Shown here: positions 8,451 through 16,448 of the stretch, piece by piece
Position numbering within the stretch: position 1 is the stretch's first letter
Layout: every line of letters begins with the position of its first letter
From: G965220825 sp965220825
GTDB lineage: Bacteria > Pseudomonadota > Alphaproteobacteria > UBA828
Direction of reading: 5' to 3'
DNA length: 64,000 nt
Assembly (NCBI GenBank): GCA_965220825.1
Contig: OZ244839.1
Span: 2,852,001 to 2,916,000 of the forward strand
Notes under the pieces: generated by a model
Seen by the model: the letters and a program-made list of their open reading frames with translations, nothing else
What the model was told of the DNA's origin: nothing
Databases searched by the model: none
Position numbers and translations under genes: made by a program

Positions 8451-9262
8451 GCGACGTTCTCGCCCGTATCTGCGCCGAGAAGCGCCGCCATGTGGCGGTG
8501 CGTAAGCGGGCCGTGCCGGAGGCCGAACTCGAGGCCCGCGTCCGCGCCGCGCCGCCGCCGCGCGGTTTCGCGGCGGCGCTCGCAGCGGCCGCGAAAGGTG
8601 GCGGTCTCGCGCTCATCGCGGAACTCAAGAAGGCGTCTCCGAGTCGCGGCCTGATCCGCTCCGACTTCGATCCGCCGTCTCTGGCCCGTGCCTATGAGGC
8701 GGGGGGCGCGGCCTGTCTCTCGGTGCTGACCGACGAGCCCTTCTTCCAGGGAAGGGATGGGTATCTGCAGGAGGCGCGGGCGGCGACCGCGCTTCCCGTG
8801 CTGCGCAAGGACTTCATGCTGGACCCCTACCAGGTGCTGGAGGCCCGGGCGCTCGGCGCCGACTGCATCCTGTTGATTCTCGCGATGCTGGAGGACGGCC
8901 AGGCGGCGGAGCTGGAAAGCGCGGCCCGCGAGCTCGGAATGGGCGTTCTGGCGGAGGTCCATGACGAGGCCGAGCTTGCGCGCGCGCAGGCACTCGAGAC
9001 GCCGCTCCTCGGCGTCAACAACCGCGATCTCAAGACCCTCGCGGTGAGCCTCGCCACCACGGAGCGTCTCGCGCCGCTGGTGCCCGCGGGGCGGGACCTT
9101 GTCTGCGAGAGCGGCCTCTACGGCCATGACGACCTCCAGCGCATGACGGCATGCGGGGTGCGACGCTTCCTGGTGGGAGAATCGCTGATGCGCGAGGCGG
9201 ACGTTGCCGCCGCCACCGCCACACTGCTGGGCCGCGCCGCACCCGGTCCCAGGGAGGGTTGA
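8447..9262 (+). CDS. trpC: Indole-3-glycerol-phosphate synthase
   Basis: Monofunctional TrpC, 271 residues, closing the indole ring of tryptophan. The (beta/alpha)8 barrel hallmarks are all visible: IAELKKASPSRGLIR with catalytic Lys/Ser, LSVLTDEPFFQG, VLRKDFMLDPYQVLEAR, LLGVNNRDLKTL, and VCESGLYG, ending with FLVGESLMRE. It overlaps trpD by four bases and is followed three bases later by moaC, so the four genes trpD-trpC-moaC-moeA form one transcriptional unit, an arrangement common in alphaproteobacteria. Confidence 0.96.
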   Translation: MSDVLARICAEKRRHVAVRKRAVPEAELEARVRAAPPPRGFAAALAAAAKGGGLALIAELKKASPSRGLIRSDFDPPSLARAYEAGGAACLSVLTDEPFFQGRDGYLQEARAATALPVLRKDFMLDPYQVLEARALGADCILLILAMLEDGQAAELESAARELGMGVLAEVHDEAELARAQALETPLLGVNNRDLKTLAVSLATTERLAPLVPAGRDLVCESGLYGHDDLQRMTACGVRRFLVGESLMREADVAAATATLLGRAAPGPREG

Positions 9263-9265
9263 ACG

Positions 9266-9742
9266 GTGGCCGAACTCACCCATTTCGACGAAAAGGGCGC
9301 CGCCCGCATGGTGGATGTCGGCGGCAAGGCGGAGACCGAACGGAGTGCGACGGCCCGCGTCAGCGTCGTCATGGCGCCGGAGACGCTGGCGTTGATCCGC
9401 GAGGGCGGGGTGCGGAAGGGCGACGTGCTGGGCACCGCCCGGCTCGCTGGGATCATGGCGGCCAAGCGGACCCCGGAATTGATCCCGCTGTGCCATCCGC
9501 TCGCGCTCTCGGCCGTGGACCTCGCGCTCACATGCGATCCCGCGCGCAATGCCGTCGATATCGAGGCCACCTGCCGCATCACCGCGCGCACCGGCGTCGA
9601 GATGGAGGCGCTGACGGCGGCAAGCGTGGCGGCGCTGACGGTCTACGACATGTGCAAGGCGGTGGACCGCGGCATGCGAATCACCGACCTCCGCGTGACC
9701 CGCAAGGAAGGCGGCAAGTCGGGCCGCTTCGAGCAGTCGTGA
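9266..9742 (+). CDS. moaC: Cyclic pyranopterin monophosphate synthase
   Basis: MoaC converts the MoaA product 3',8-cyclo-7,8-dihydro-GTP to cyclic pyranopterin phosphate in molybdenum-cofactor synthesis. The protein has 158 residues, full length. It has THFDEKGAARMVDVGGKAET at the N-terminus, LCHPLALSAVDL in the active-site loop, GVEMEALTAAS, and VYDMCKAVDRGM near the end, all diagnostic. The start is GTG at 9266, three bases after the trpC stop. moaA and moaB are not in the window. Confidence 0.96.
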   Translation: MAELTHFDEKGAARMVDVGGKAETERSATARVSVVMAPETLALIREGGVRKGDVLGTARLAGIMAAKRTPELIPLCHPLALSAVDLALTCDPARNAVDIEATCRITARTGVEMEALTAASVAALTVYDMCKAVDRGMRITDLRVTRKEGGKSGRFEQS

Positions 9743-9776
9743 CGGCCGCATCGCGCCGCCGCGGCGAGCCGGTGCG

Positions 9777-10994
9777 ATGATTCCGGTCGAGGAGGCCGTC
9801 GCCCGCATCCGCGCCGCCTTCGCGCCCCTTCCGGCGGAGACGGTGCCGCTCGCCGCGGCCCGTGGACGGGTGCTTGCCGAGGATGTGGCGGCGCGCGTTA
9901 CCCAGCCGCCCTTTCCCGTCTCCGCCATGGACGGCTACGCCGTCCGTGCCGAGGATGTGGTGCAGACGCCCGTCACATTGCGGGAGATCGGGCGCGTGCC
10001 GGCCGGCGGGCGCTTCGAGGGCCGGGTGGGCCGGGGCGAGACCGTGCGGATTTTCACCGGCGCCCGCATGCCCGAGGGGACGGATGCCGTCGTCATCCAG
10101 GAGAACGTCACGGCCGACGGAGAATCCATAACCGTACGCATCGGCGCCGGGGAGGGCCGGTATGTCCGCCCCGCGGGGCTCGACTTCCGGGCGGGCGATG
10201 TCGGCGTATGTGGGGGCCGCCGGCTGGATGCCCGCGCCATCGGTCTCGCCGCGGCCATGAACCGGCCGTGGCTCGCCGTCCGCCGCAGGCCCCGTATCGC
10301 CCTGCTGGCGACCGGCGACGAGATCGTCATGCCGGGCGAGCCCATCGGCGAGAACCAGATCGTGAGCGCCAACACGCTTGCCTTGCAGGCGGTGGTTGAG
10401 GGGCATGGCGGCGAGGCGGTCAATCTCGGTATCGCGCAGGACGATGCGCAATCGCTCACCCGCCTTGCCGCGGGTGCCCGGGGTACGGATCTGCTGGTGA
10501 CCACCGGCGGCGCCTCGGTGGGCGAGCACGACCTGATCCGGTCCGTACTCGGCGATCGCGGACTCTCCCTCGATTTCTGGAAGATCGCCATGCGTCCCGG
10601 AAAGCCGCTGATGTTCGGCACCGTCGGCGAGACCCGCCTTCTCGGCCTCCCCGGCAATCCGGTTTCGTCGCTGGTCTGTGCGCATGTCTTCCTGCGTCCC
10701 GCTCTGGAGCGCATGCTGGGCCTGGAGGAGGGCGCCGCCCCGGGGCCCCGCACCGCGCGCCTCGGCGCGGATCTGGACGCGAATGACGAGCGGCAGGACT
10801 ATCTCCGGTCCGCGCTGGAGACCGGCGCGGACGGCGTTCCGGTGGCGACGCCCTTCTCCAGGCAGGACAGCTCCATGATTTCCCTCCTGGCCCGCGCCCA
10901 GTGCCTTGTCGTCCGCCCCCCGCACGCGCCGCCTGCGCGGTGCGGCGAAACCGTCGAGATCGTCCCGCTCGAGAGCGCCCCGCCGCCGCTCTGA
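9777..10994 (+). CDS. moeA: Molybdopterin molybdenumtransferase
   Basis: MoeA inserts molybdate into adenylylated molybdopterin. The protein has 405 residues. The four-domain family pattern is present: PPFPVSAMDGYAV near residue 50, RIFTGARMPEGTDAVVIQE near 100, the molybdopterin-binding segment TGDEIVMPGEP and LLVTTGGASVGEHDL, then MRPGKPLMFG and GLPGNPVSS. It ends the trp/moa unit. In many alphaproteobacteria lexA follows moeA; here a convergent MmgE/PrpD gene lies downstream. Confidence 0.96.
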   Translation: MIPVEEAVARIRAAFAPLPAETVPLAAARGRVLAEDVAARVTQPPFPVSAMDGYAVRAEDVVQTPVTLREIGRVPAGGRFEGRVGRGETVRIFTGARMPEGTDAVVIQENVTADGESITVRIGAGEGRYVRPAGLDFRAGDVGVCGGRRLDARAIGLAAAMNRPWLAVRRRPRIALLATGDEIVMPGEPIGENQIVSANTLALQAVVEGHGGEAVNLGIAQDDAQSLTRLAAGARGTDLLVTTGGASVGEHDLIRSVLGDRGLSLDFWKIAMRPGKPLMFGTVGETRLLGLPGNPVSSLVCAHVFLRPALERMLGLEEGAAPGPRTARLGADLDANDERQDYLRSALETGADGVPVATPFSRQDSSMISLLARAQCLVVRPPHAPPARCGETVEIVPLESAPPPL

Positions 10995-11031
10995 CCCGCG
11001 AGGCCGCGAGCGCGCCGACCGGGGGTTGCCC

Positions 11032-11049
11032 CGCCGCCTACAGGCGGCG
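11032..11049. terminator. Short hairpin between the convergent moeA and MmgE/PrpD genes
   Basis: A perfect 7-bp stem CGCCGCC/GGCGGCG with a TACA loop overlaps the MmgE/PrpD stop codon. There is no T-tract, so termination in either direction is only a guess from position. Confidence 0.35.
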
Positions 11050-12414
11050 TGTGACGGTCTCGAGGTCGGGCGCCGACGCCAAGCCCGCCAGCGCCTCGAA
11101 GGCGGCGTCGCCGGCGGCGGGTGCGAGCGAGCGGGCGGCGCAGGCCGCGAACTTCTCCCGGAGTTCGTCCCGGCTCAGCGGCCGGCCGGGGTGGCCCCGC
11201 GGATCCCGGACCGTCTCCCGCCATTCGCCGCCCGCGGCGAGGCGCAGGGCGACGGTCGCCCGATGGGGCGCGGCGTCCACATTCGCAGCGCCCGGCTGAG
11301 CGGGGTCCGCCCGCATGCGAATCCTGCCCAGCAGCGCCCGCACCTGCGGCCGGGCGAGCGCCGCGTCGGTGAAGGCGTCCAGCGCCAGCCTGCCGTCCGC
11401 GAGCGCACTCGCCAGCAGATAGTGCAGGCTGAAGCGTGCCTGCATGGCGTCCCGCGGGTCGTCATAGGTGAGGTTCTGCGCGGCGACCTCGGGCAGCTGC
11501 GCGTCGATCTCCGCCACGTCTGCGGGCCCGAGCCCGTGGCGCGAACGCAGCGCCAGCAGCGCGTCCAGGGGGCGGTGGGCGCTGGCGCAGCAGGGGTAGA
11601 ACTTCTGCCACAGGCCGTGACGTTCGATTGCGGCGGGTGCGCTCGGGTCCGCCGCGCCTTCCTCCAGGCAGTCGCCCGGTAGGTCGGCGAAGAGCGCCGT
11701 GAAGCCCCGCGGCCCCTCATAGGCGTCCGGGGCGGCGGTGACGCCGGATTCGGCGAGTGCGGCGGCCAGAACGCCGTTCTTCGCCGCGAGGCCCGCATGG
11801 AGCGGCTTGGTCATGGTGCCGAACTGGATCTTGCCGCCGGAAGCAAGGCTCGCTGCGATGCCGATCGCGCAGGATGCGCGCCCGGCGTCCAGGCCCAGCA
11901 GGCGCGCACAGGCCGCCGCCGCCGCCGGCACGCCGAGGGTCAGGGTGGTGTGCCAACCCTTGAAATAGTGCGTCATGTTCAAGGCCTCGCCGAGGGCGGC
12001 CATCACGTCGAGCCCGACCAGGAAGGCATCGAGACAGCGTGCACCGTCCGCCCCGCGCTCCTCGCCCAGCGCCAGAAGGGCGGGCACCAGCGCCGCGCTG
12101 GCATGGGCGTTGGCGACCTCGAGCACGTCGTCATAGTCGAGCGCATGGGCAGCCGTGCCGTTGATCAGTGCGGCCCAGGGCGCCGCCAACCGATGCGGGG
12201 CACCCGCGGCATAGCAGCGGCCGCGGCCCCAGGGGGCAACCGCCGCGCGCACCGCCCGTGTGGCTTCGTCGTCCGCGCCCGCCAGCAGACAGGCGCCGGT
12301 ATCCACCCAGGCGTCCGTTGCCCGTCCGAGCGCCTCCGCACTCCAGATGCGCGGTGCTTCCGCGACCCGGCGCCCGGTGCGCAGCGTCCACCCCGCCGAC
12401 CGGTGATCGTCCAT
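11038..12414 (-). CDS. MmgE/PrpD-family protein
   Basis: Protein of 458 residues of the all-helical plus alpha/beta MmgE/PrpD fold, which includes 2-methylcitrate dehydratase and cis-aconitate decarboxylase. Family landmarks are NGTAAHALDYDDV near residue 85, HASAALVPALLALGE, KGWHTTLTLGVPAAAAAC, and GLWQKFYPCCASAHRPLDA. The gene is divergent from a propionyl-CoA-synthetase-like gene across 118 bp, which hints at a propionate or methylcitrate connection. Many family members are not methylcitrate dehydratases, and prpB and prpC are absent, so the reaction is left open. Confidence 0.8.
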   Translation of the reverse strand: MDDHRSAGWTLRTGRRVAEAPRIWSAEALGRATDAWVDTGACLLAGADDEATRAVRAAVAPWGRGRCYAAGAPHRLAAPWAALINGTAAHALDYDDVLEVANAHASAALVPALLALGEERGADGARCLDAFLVGLDVMAALGEALNMTHYFKGWHTTLTLGVPAAAAACARLLGLDAGRASCAIGIAASLASGGKIQFGTMTKPLHAGLAAKNGVLAAALAESGVTAAPDAYEGPRGFTALFADLPGDCLEEGAADPSAPAAIERHGLWQKFYPCCASAHRPLDALLALRSRHGLGPADVAEIDAQLPEVAAQNLTYDDPRDAMQARFSLHYLLASALADGRLALDAFTDAALARPQVRALLGRIRMRADPAQPGAANVDAAPHRATVALRLAAGGEWRETVRDPRGHPGRPLSRDELREKFAACAARSLAPAAGDAAFEALAGLASAPDLETVTRRL

Positions 12415-12532
12415 GACGGACCGTTCCTCCCCGTCGCCAACCTACCATGCCCTTGCCATGTGGCCGCGCGACGCTTGCCCGGCTCGGGCACGCACGCCAA
12501 GATCGGGACGAGACCGCACCCGGGGCCGCTCC

Positions 12533-14434
12533 ATGACCAGTCGCTACGACGAAACCTATGCCCGTTCCCTCGCCGAGCCGGAGGCCTTCTGGGCCGAAGC
12601 GGCGGAAGCGATCGACTGGACGCGCCGGTGGGACCGCGTCTTCGACGATTCCAGACCCCCGTTCTACCGGTGGTTCGCGGGCGCCGAGGTCAACACGTGC
12701 CACAACGCCCTCGACCGCCATGTGGAAGCCGGCCGTGGCGCCGAGATCGCCTTGATCTATGACAGCCCGGTCACCGATACCGTTCGCACCTTCACCTATG
12801 CGGCGCTGCAGGACCTTGCGTCCCGCTTCGCCGGCGCGCTCCGGGCGCGCGGCGTGGGAAGGGGCGACCGGGTGATCCTCTACATGCCAATGATTCCGGA
12901 GGCGGCGGTTGCGATGCTGGCCTGCGCCCGTATCGGCGCCGTTCATTCCGTGGTCTTCGGCGGTTTCGCGGCCAACGAACTCGCGGCACGCATCGACGAT
13001 GCGAAGCCGAAGCTCGTGGTCTGCGGCTCCAGCGGTATCGAGGTGAATCGCATCATCGCCTACAAACCGTTGCTCGACGCCGCCATCGAGCTCGCCTCCC
13101 ACCGGCCGGAAGGCTGCATCGTGGTGCAGCGGCCGGAGGAGGCGGCGCCCCTCAAGCCGGGCTTCGACGAGACCTGGGACGAGGCCATGGCCAATGCGGA
13201 GCCCACGGAATGCGTGCCGGTCGCCGCAACCGATCCGCTCTATATCCTCTACACCTCGGGCACCACCGGCGATCCCAAGGGCATCGTGCGGGACAATGGC
13301 GGCCACCTGGTGGCGCTGCATTGGAGCATGCGCAACGTCTACGGCCGCGAGCCCGGCCAGACCTGGTGGGCGGCCTCCGATATCGGCTGGGTGGTGGGAC
13401 ATTCCTACATCGTCTATGCGCCGCTGATCTATGGCTGCCCCTCGGTCCTGTTCGAAGGGAAGCCCGTGGGCACGCCGGATGCCGCCGCCTATTGGCGGGT
13501 GATCTCCCGGCACGGAGTCACCGCCATGTTCACGGCGCCGACGGCGTTCCGCGCCATCAGGCGGGAAGATCCGGCCGCGGCGCTGCTCTCGGGCTACGAC
13601 CTCTCCCGTTTCGACACGCTCTTCCTTGCGGGCGAGCGGACCGACCCGGATACGCTCGCCTGGGCCGAGCGCCATCTCGAACGCCCGGTCTACGACCATT
13701 GGTGGCAGACCGAGACAGGCTGGCCCATGGGTGCCAACTGCGCGGGCCTCGGGGCGCTTCCCGTCAAGCCCGGCTCCCCCACCAAGCCGGTGCCGGGCTA
13801 TCGCATCGAGGTGGTGGACGAAGAGGGCGGGGCGGTCGCGCCGGGCGATATCGGCTCCATCGTGGTGAAGCTGCCATTGCCGCCGGGCTGCGTGCCCACG
13901 CTCTGGAACAACGACACCCGCTTCGAGGAGGCCTATCTCTCGCGCTACCCCGGCTACTACCTCACCGGCGATGCCGGCAGCATCGATGCGGACGGCTATC
14001 TCTGGATCATGAGCCGCACCGACGACATCATCAATGTGGCGGGCCATCGGCTCTCCACCGGCGCGATGGAGGAGGTGCTGGCCCGCCACCCGGACGTGGC
14101 GGAGTGCGCCGTGGTGGGTGTGGCGGACGCGCTCAAGGGGCAGCTCCCGCTGGGCTTCGTGGTGCTCAAGGCGGGGGTGAACCGGCCGCCGGAGGAGATC
14201 GCGGCGGAGCTCGTGCGCTTGGTGCGCGAGAGCATCGGGCCCGTCGCGGCCTTCAAGAAGGCGGTGGTGGTGGAGCGGCTGCCCAAGACGCGCTCCGGCA
14301 AGATCCTTCGCGGCACCATGGCGAAGATCGCCGACAACACGCCTTACAAGACCCCGGCGACGATCGACGACCCGGCGATCCTCGACGAGATCGGAGAGGC
14401 CCTCCGCCCCGTGGGCTACGCCGGCGGCGCCTAA
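12533..14434 (+). CDS. prpE: Propionyl-CoA synthetase-like acyl-CoA synthetase
   Basis: AMP-forming ligase of 633 residues. It begins with an acetyl-CoA-synthetase-type N-terminal domain (YDETYARSLAEPEAFWAEA) and has the P-loop YILYTSGTTGDPKG near residue 240. The adenylate-binding YDHWWQTETGWPM follows, then YYLTGDAGSIDADGYLWI, and KTRSGKILR near residue 586, whose lysine is both catalytic and the usual acetylation site. Overall pattern and length fit PrpE better than AcsA. The ATG at 12533 fits the family N-terminus; a longer frame back to 12413 would run through the divergent promoter region. Its stop overlaps the convergent ubiX stop. Confidence 0.85.
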   Translation: MTSRYDETYARSLAEPEAFWAEAAEAIDWTRRWDRVFDDSRPPFYRWFAGAEVNTCHNALDRHVEAGRGAEIALIYDSPVTDTVRTFTYAALQDLASRFAGALRARGVGRGDRVILYMPMIPEAAVAMLACARIGAVHSVVFGGFAANELAARIDDAKPKLVVCGSSGIEVNRIIAYKPLLDAAIELASHRPEGCIVVQRPEEAAPLKPGFDETWDEAMANAEPTECVPVAATDPLYILYTSGTTGDPKGIVRDNGGHLVALHWSMRNVYGREPGQTWWAASDIGWVVGHSYIVYAPLIYGCPSVLFEGKPVGTPDAAAYWRVISRHGVTAMFTAPTAFRAIRREDPAAALLSGYDLSRFDTLFLAGERTDPDTLAWAERHLERPVYDHWWQTETGWPMGANCAGLGALPVKPGSPTKPVPGYRIEVVDEEGGAVAPGDIGSIVVKLPLPPGCVPTLWNNDTRFEEAYLSRYPGYYLTGDAGSIDADGYLWIMSRTDDIINVAGHRLSTGAMEEVLARHPDVAECAVVGVADALKGQLPLGFVVLKAGVNRPPEEIAAELVRLVRESIGPVAAFKKAVVVERLPKTRSGKILRGTMAKIADNTPYKTPATIDDPAILDEIGEALRPVGYAGGA

Positions 14435-15021
14435 GGCCCGGCCGCCCGGCGGGGGGCGAGCCTGCCCGCCCAGCGTTCGGTGAGATCGGAAGAAATGCCG
14501 AACTGATCCAGCGCGCGGGCCACGGTGTGGTCGATCACCGCCTCGAGCGTCGCCGGATGATTGTAGAACGCCGGCACCGGCGGCAGGATGGTCACGCCGA
14601 GCCGCGCGAGCTTCAGCATGTTCTCGAGATGGATCGCGCTGAGCGGCGTCTCGCGCACCAGCAGCACCAGCGGACGGCGCTCCTTGATCGTCACGTCGGC
14701 GGCGCGATGGATCAGGGTATCGCCCGCCCCGCCGGCGATGGCGGCGACGGTGCGCATGGAGCAGGGCGCGACGACCATGCCGTCCACCGGAACGGAGCCC
14801 GAGGCCATGAGCGCACCCATGTCCCCCGGTCCGTAATGGCGGTCGGCGAGAGCCTGGACTTCGTCGAGGCCCTTCCCCGTCTCATGTTCGAGCGTGGCCC
14901 GCCCCCAGCGGCTTACGATGAGATGGGTCTCGACCGGGGCCTCTCGCAGCACCTCGAGCAGCCGGACGCCATAGACGGCCCCGCTGGCGCCGGTTATCGC
15001 AATCACAAGACTCCCGACCAA
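14431..15021 (-). CDS. ubiX: Flavin prenyltransferase UbiX/Pad1
   Basis: UbiX links a dimethylallyl group to FMN to make the prenylated cofactor of UbiD-type decarboxylases, including the one in ubiquinone synthesis. About 196 residues. Visible are VIAITGASGAVYGVRLLE (FMN-binding), VDGMVVAPCSMRTVAAIAGG, VLLVRETPLSAIHLENMLKL and ILPPVPAFYNHP. The start is uncertain: TTG at 15021 with GGAG upstream gives a family-like N-terminus, and GTG at 15006 is the alternative. No ubiD is in the window. Confidence 0.9.
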   Translation of the reverse strand: MVGSLVIAITGASGAVYGVRLLEVLREAPVETHLIVSRWGRATLEHETGKGLDEVQALADRHYGPGDMGALMASGSVPVDGMVVAPCSMRTVAAIAGGAGDTLIHRAADVTIKERRPLVLLVRETPLSAIHLENMLKLARLGVTILPPVPAFYNHPATLEAVIDHTVARALDQFGISSDLTERWAGRLAPRRAAGP

Positions 15022-15138
15022 GGCTCCGCTCCCATGCCCGCCGAGCCCCAAGTGTACACCGCCCACCCCGCCCGCACCCGCCGTTCCGTGTGCCGCCGCT
15101 CCCTTGCGAAGGAAGGCACGGGCCTTCGGCCTTATCGG

Positions 15139-15164
15139 TTTGGTGCGCGGGTCTCCAGGCCCGC
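15139..15164. repeat. Single arm of the dispersed palindromic repeat
   Basis: TTTGGTGCGCGGGTCTCCAG and the following CCCGC are identical to one arm of the palindrome in the element at 752-1104. It lies 31 bp before the intact IS. A small hairpin (GAAGGC/GCCTTC, 15112-15127) precedes it. Confidence 0.75.
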
Positions 15165-15241
15165 CTGTATCTCCGCCATCGCTGAAGACGCGTCCTGTGC
15201 AAGTTCAGACAGGTATGAGACGCGTCTCTTGAAACGGGGTT

Positions 15242-15292
15242 GGGGGTCTCCGAAGCTGTTGGTGTAGACACATCAACCTCGAGGAGACCCCC
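15242..15292 (+). promoter_or_regulatory. Hairpin sequestering the transposase ribosome-binding site
   Basis: GGGGGTCTCC (15242-15251) pairs perfectly with GGAGACCCCC (15283-15292). The second arm contains the GGAG Shine-Dalgarno and ends directly at the ATG (15293). GTTGGTG and CATCAAC inside the loop can add a second stem. Transcripts entering from outside would fold and hide the site, a known way for insertion sequences to limit transposase made by read-through. Confidence 0.7.
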
Positions 15293-16306
15293 ATGCAGGT
15301 TCTTGGCCTGCCTCGTCAGATTACACGAGGCGCGCGGCTCGCGTCGCGTCTTTGCGATGCGCAGCGTAGCGAAGCAGAGCAAAGACGCGACGCGGTGCGT
15401 CGTTGGCGCGCTGCCATGGTGGCGGGCCTGACCGCCGAGGAAGCGGCCCAAGCCATCGGCGTGTCCCGTGCCACGCTCTACCGCTGGAAGAAGCGCTCCG
15501 AGCGGTACTCCAGCCGACCGCGGAGGCTGCGAAAGCCAAACTGGTCGCGGGCTCTGGTCGCCGCCATCCGCGAGATCCGCGCCGACTACCCCATGTGGGG
15601 CAAGGCCAAGATCACCGTTCTACTGCACCGGCGCGGCTTCCAGACCTGCGAAAGCACCGTTGGGCGCATCCTGAAGACCTTGATCGACCGCGGCGAGGTC
15701 GTCCCCGTCCCGACACTGCGGCGCAAGGCGCCACGGGCCTTGCGCCGCACCCGGCCCCATGCCCGGCGCCTGCCCAAGGGCAGAAAGCCCGCACGGCCCG
15801 GAGAAATCATCCAGATCGACACCATGACCATCAATCCTGGCCACGGACGGCCCACCATCAAGCAGTTCACTGCAATCGACCCCATCGCCAAATGGACCTG
15901 CGCACAGGCCTGGCGACGCGCAACGGCCCATAACGCCGCCCAATTCCTCGACAAGCTCCAGGACGACATGCCCTTCCCCGTCAAGGCCATCCAGATCGAC
16001 GGCGGCGCCGAGTTCAAGGCAAGCTTCGAAACCGAATGCCAAAGGCGCGGCATCGATCTCTGGGAGCTGCCGCCCCGATCCCCTGAACTCAACGGTCATG
16101 TCGAACGCAGCAACGGCACATGGCGCTATGAGTTCCATGCCTCCTGGGAGCTCCCCGACGACCTCGAAGGCCTCAACCGATGGATCGACGCCTTCGCCGA
16201 CGAGTTCAATACCATCAGACCCAACCAGGCCCTTGGCGGACAAACACCGGCCGAATACCTTGACAACCTGACAGCAGAAGAAACCACAGCGTCTCAAACG
16301 TCCTGA
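15293..16306 (+). CDS. IS481-family DDE transposase
   Basis: Transposase of 337 residues. An N-terminal helix-turn-helix (LTAEEAAQAIGVSRATLYRW) is followed by a second HTH-like segment (YPMWGKAKITVLLHRRG) and an rve-type integrase core. The catalytic triad is complete: D176 in IIQIDTMT, D236 in IQIDGGAEF and E271 in NGHVERSNGTW, spaced as in IS481. The C-terminus has the characteristic FNTIRPNQALGGQTPAEYL. The start ATG lies directly against an RBS-hiding stem. Nothing in the frame looks damaged, so it is probably functional. Confidence 0.95.
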   Translation: MQVLGLPRQITRGARLASRLCDAQRSEAEQRRDAVRRWRAAMVAGLTAEEAAQAIGVSRATLYRWKKRSERYSSRPRRLRKPNWSRALVAAIREIRADYPMWGKAKITVLLHRRGFQTCESTVGRILKTLIDRGEVVPVPTLRRKAPRALRRTRPHARRLPKGRKPARPGEIIQIDTMTINPGHGRPTIKQFTAIDPIAKWTCAQAWRRATAHNAAQFLDKLQDDMPFPVKAIQIDGGAEFKASFETECQRRGIDLWELPPRSPELNGHVERSNGTWRYEFHASWELPDDLEGLNRWIDAFADEFNTIRPNQALGGQTPAEYLDNLTAEETTASQTS

Positions 16307-16448
16307 ACGAGGACACGTCCGTGCGCGGGGGTTGCGGGGCGGCTATACTGGCGGGGCTGCGGGCGGAAGGCGCGCCTTGCCCGCGACGGGAAGGGCGAGG
16401 ATCGGTGAGCCGCGGCATGGGGACGCAGCGCGAATCCGGCATAACGGC

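Larger units (their letters stand above)
15196..16315 (+). mobile_element. Intact IS481-family insertion sequence with 5-bp target duplication
   Basis: The 1120-bp element runs from TGTGCAAGTTCAGACAGGT to ...ACGTCCTGAACGAGGACA. The termini form imperfect inverted repeats: TGT-x4-GTTCAG, then TGAGACGC a little further in at both ends. The 5-bp target duplication CGTCC is exact on both sides (15191-15195 and 16316-16320). It contains one full-length transposase gene. Two deleted derivatives with the same ends lie at 752-1104 and 56309-56737, so this copy may be their source of transposase. Confidence 0.92.

Noticed and set aside
8081..9928. Minus-strand open frame of about 615 codons
   Set aside because: Antisense shadow of trpD, trpC and moaC; Arg/Ala/Gly-rich composition without motifs.
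12131..14089. Minus-strand open frame of about 650 codons
   Set aside because: Runs antisense through the acyl-CoA synthetase gene, which has intact catalytic motifs.
11038..14434. A complete 2-methylcitrate (prp) locus
   Set aside because: The MmgE/PrpD protein cannot be equated with PrpD from sequence alone, and prpB, prpC and a PrpR regulator are absent.
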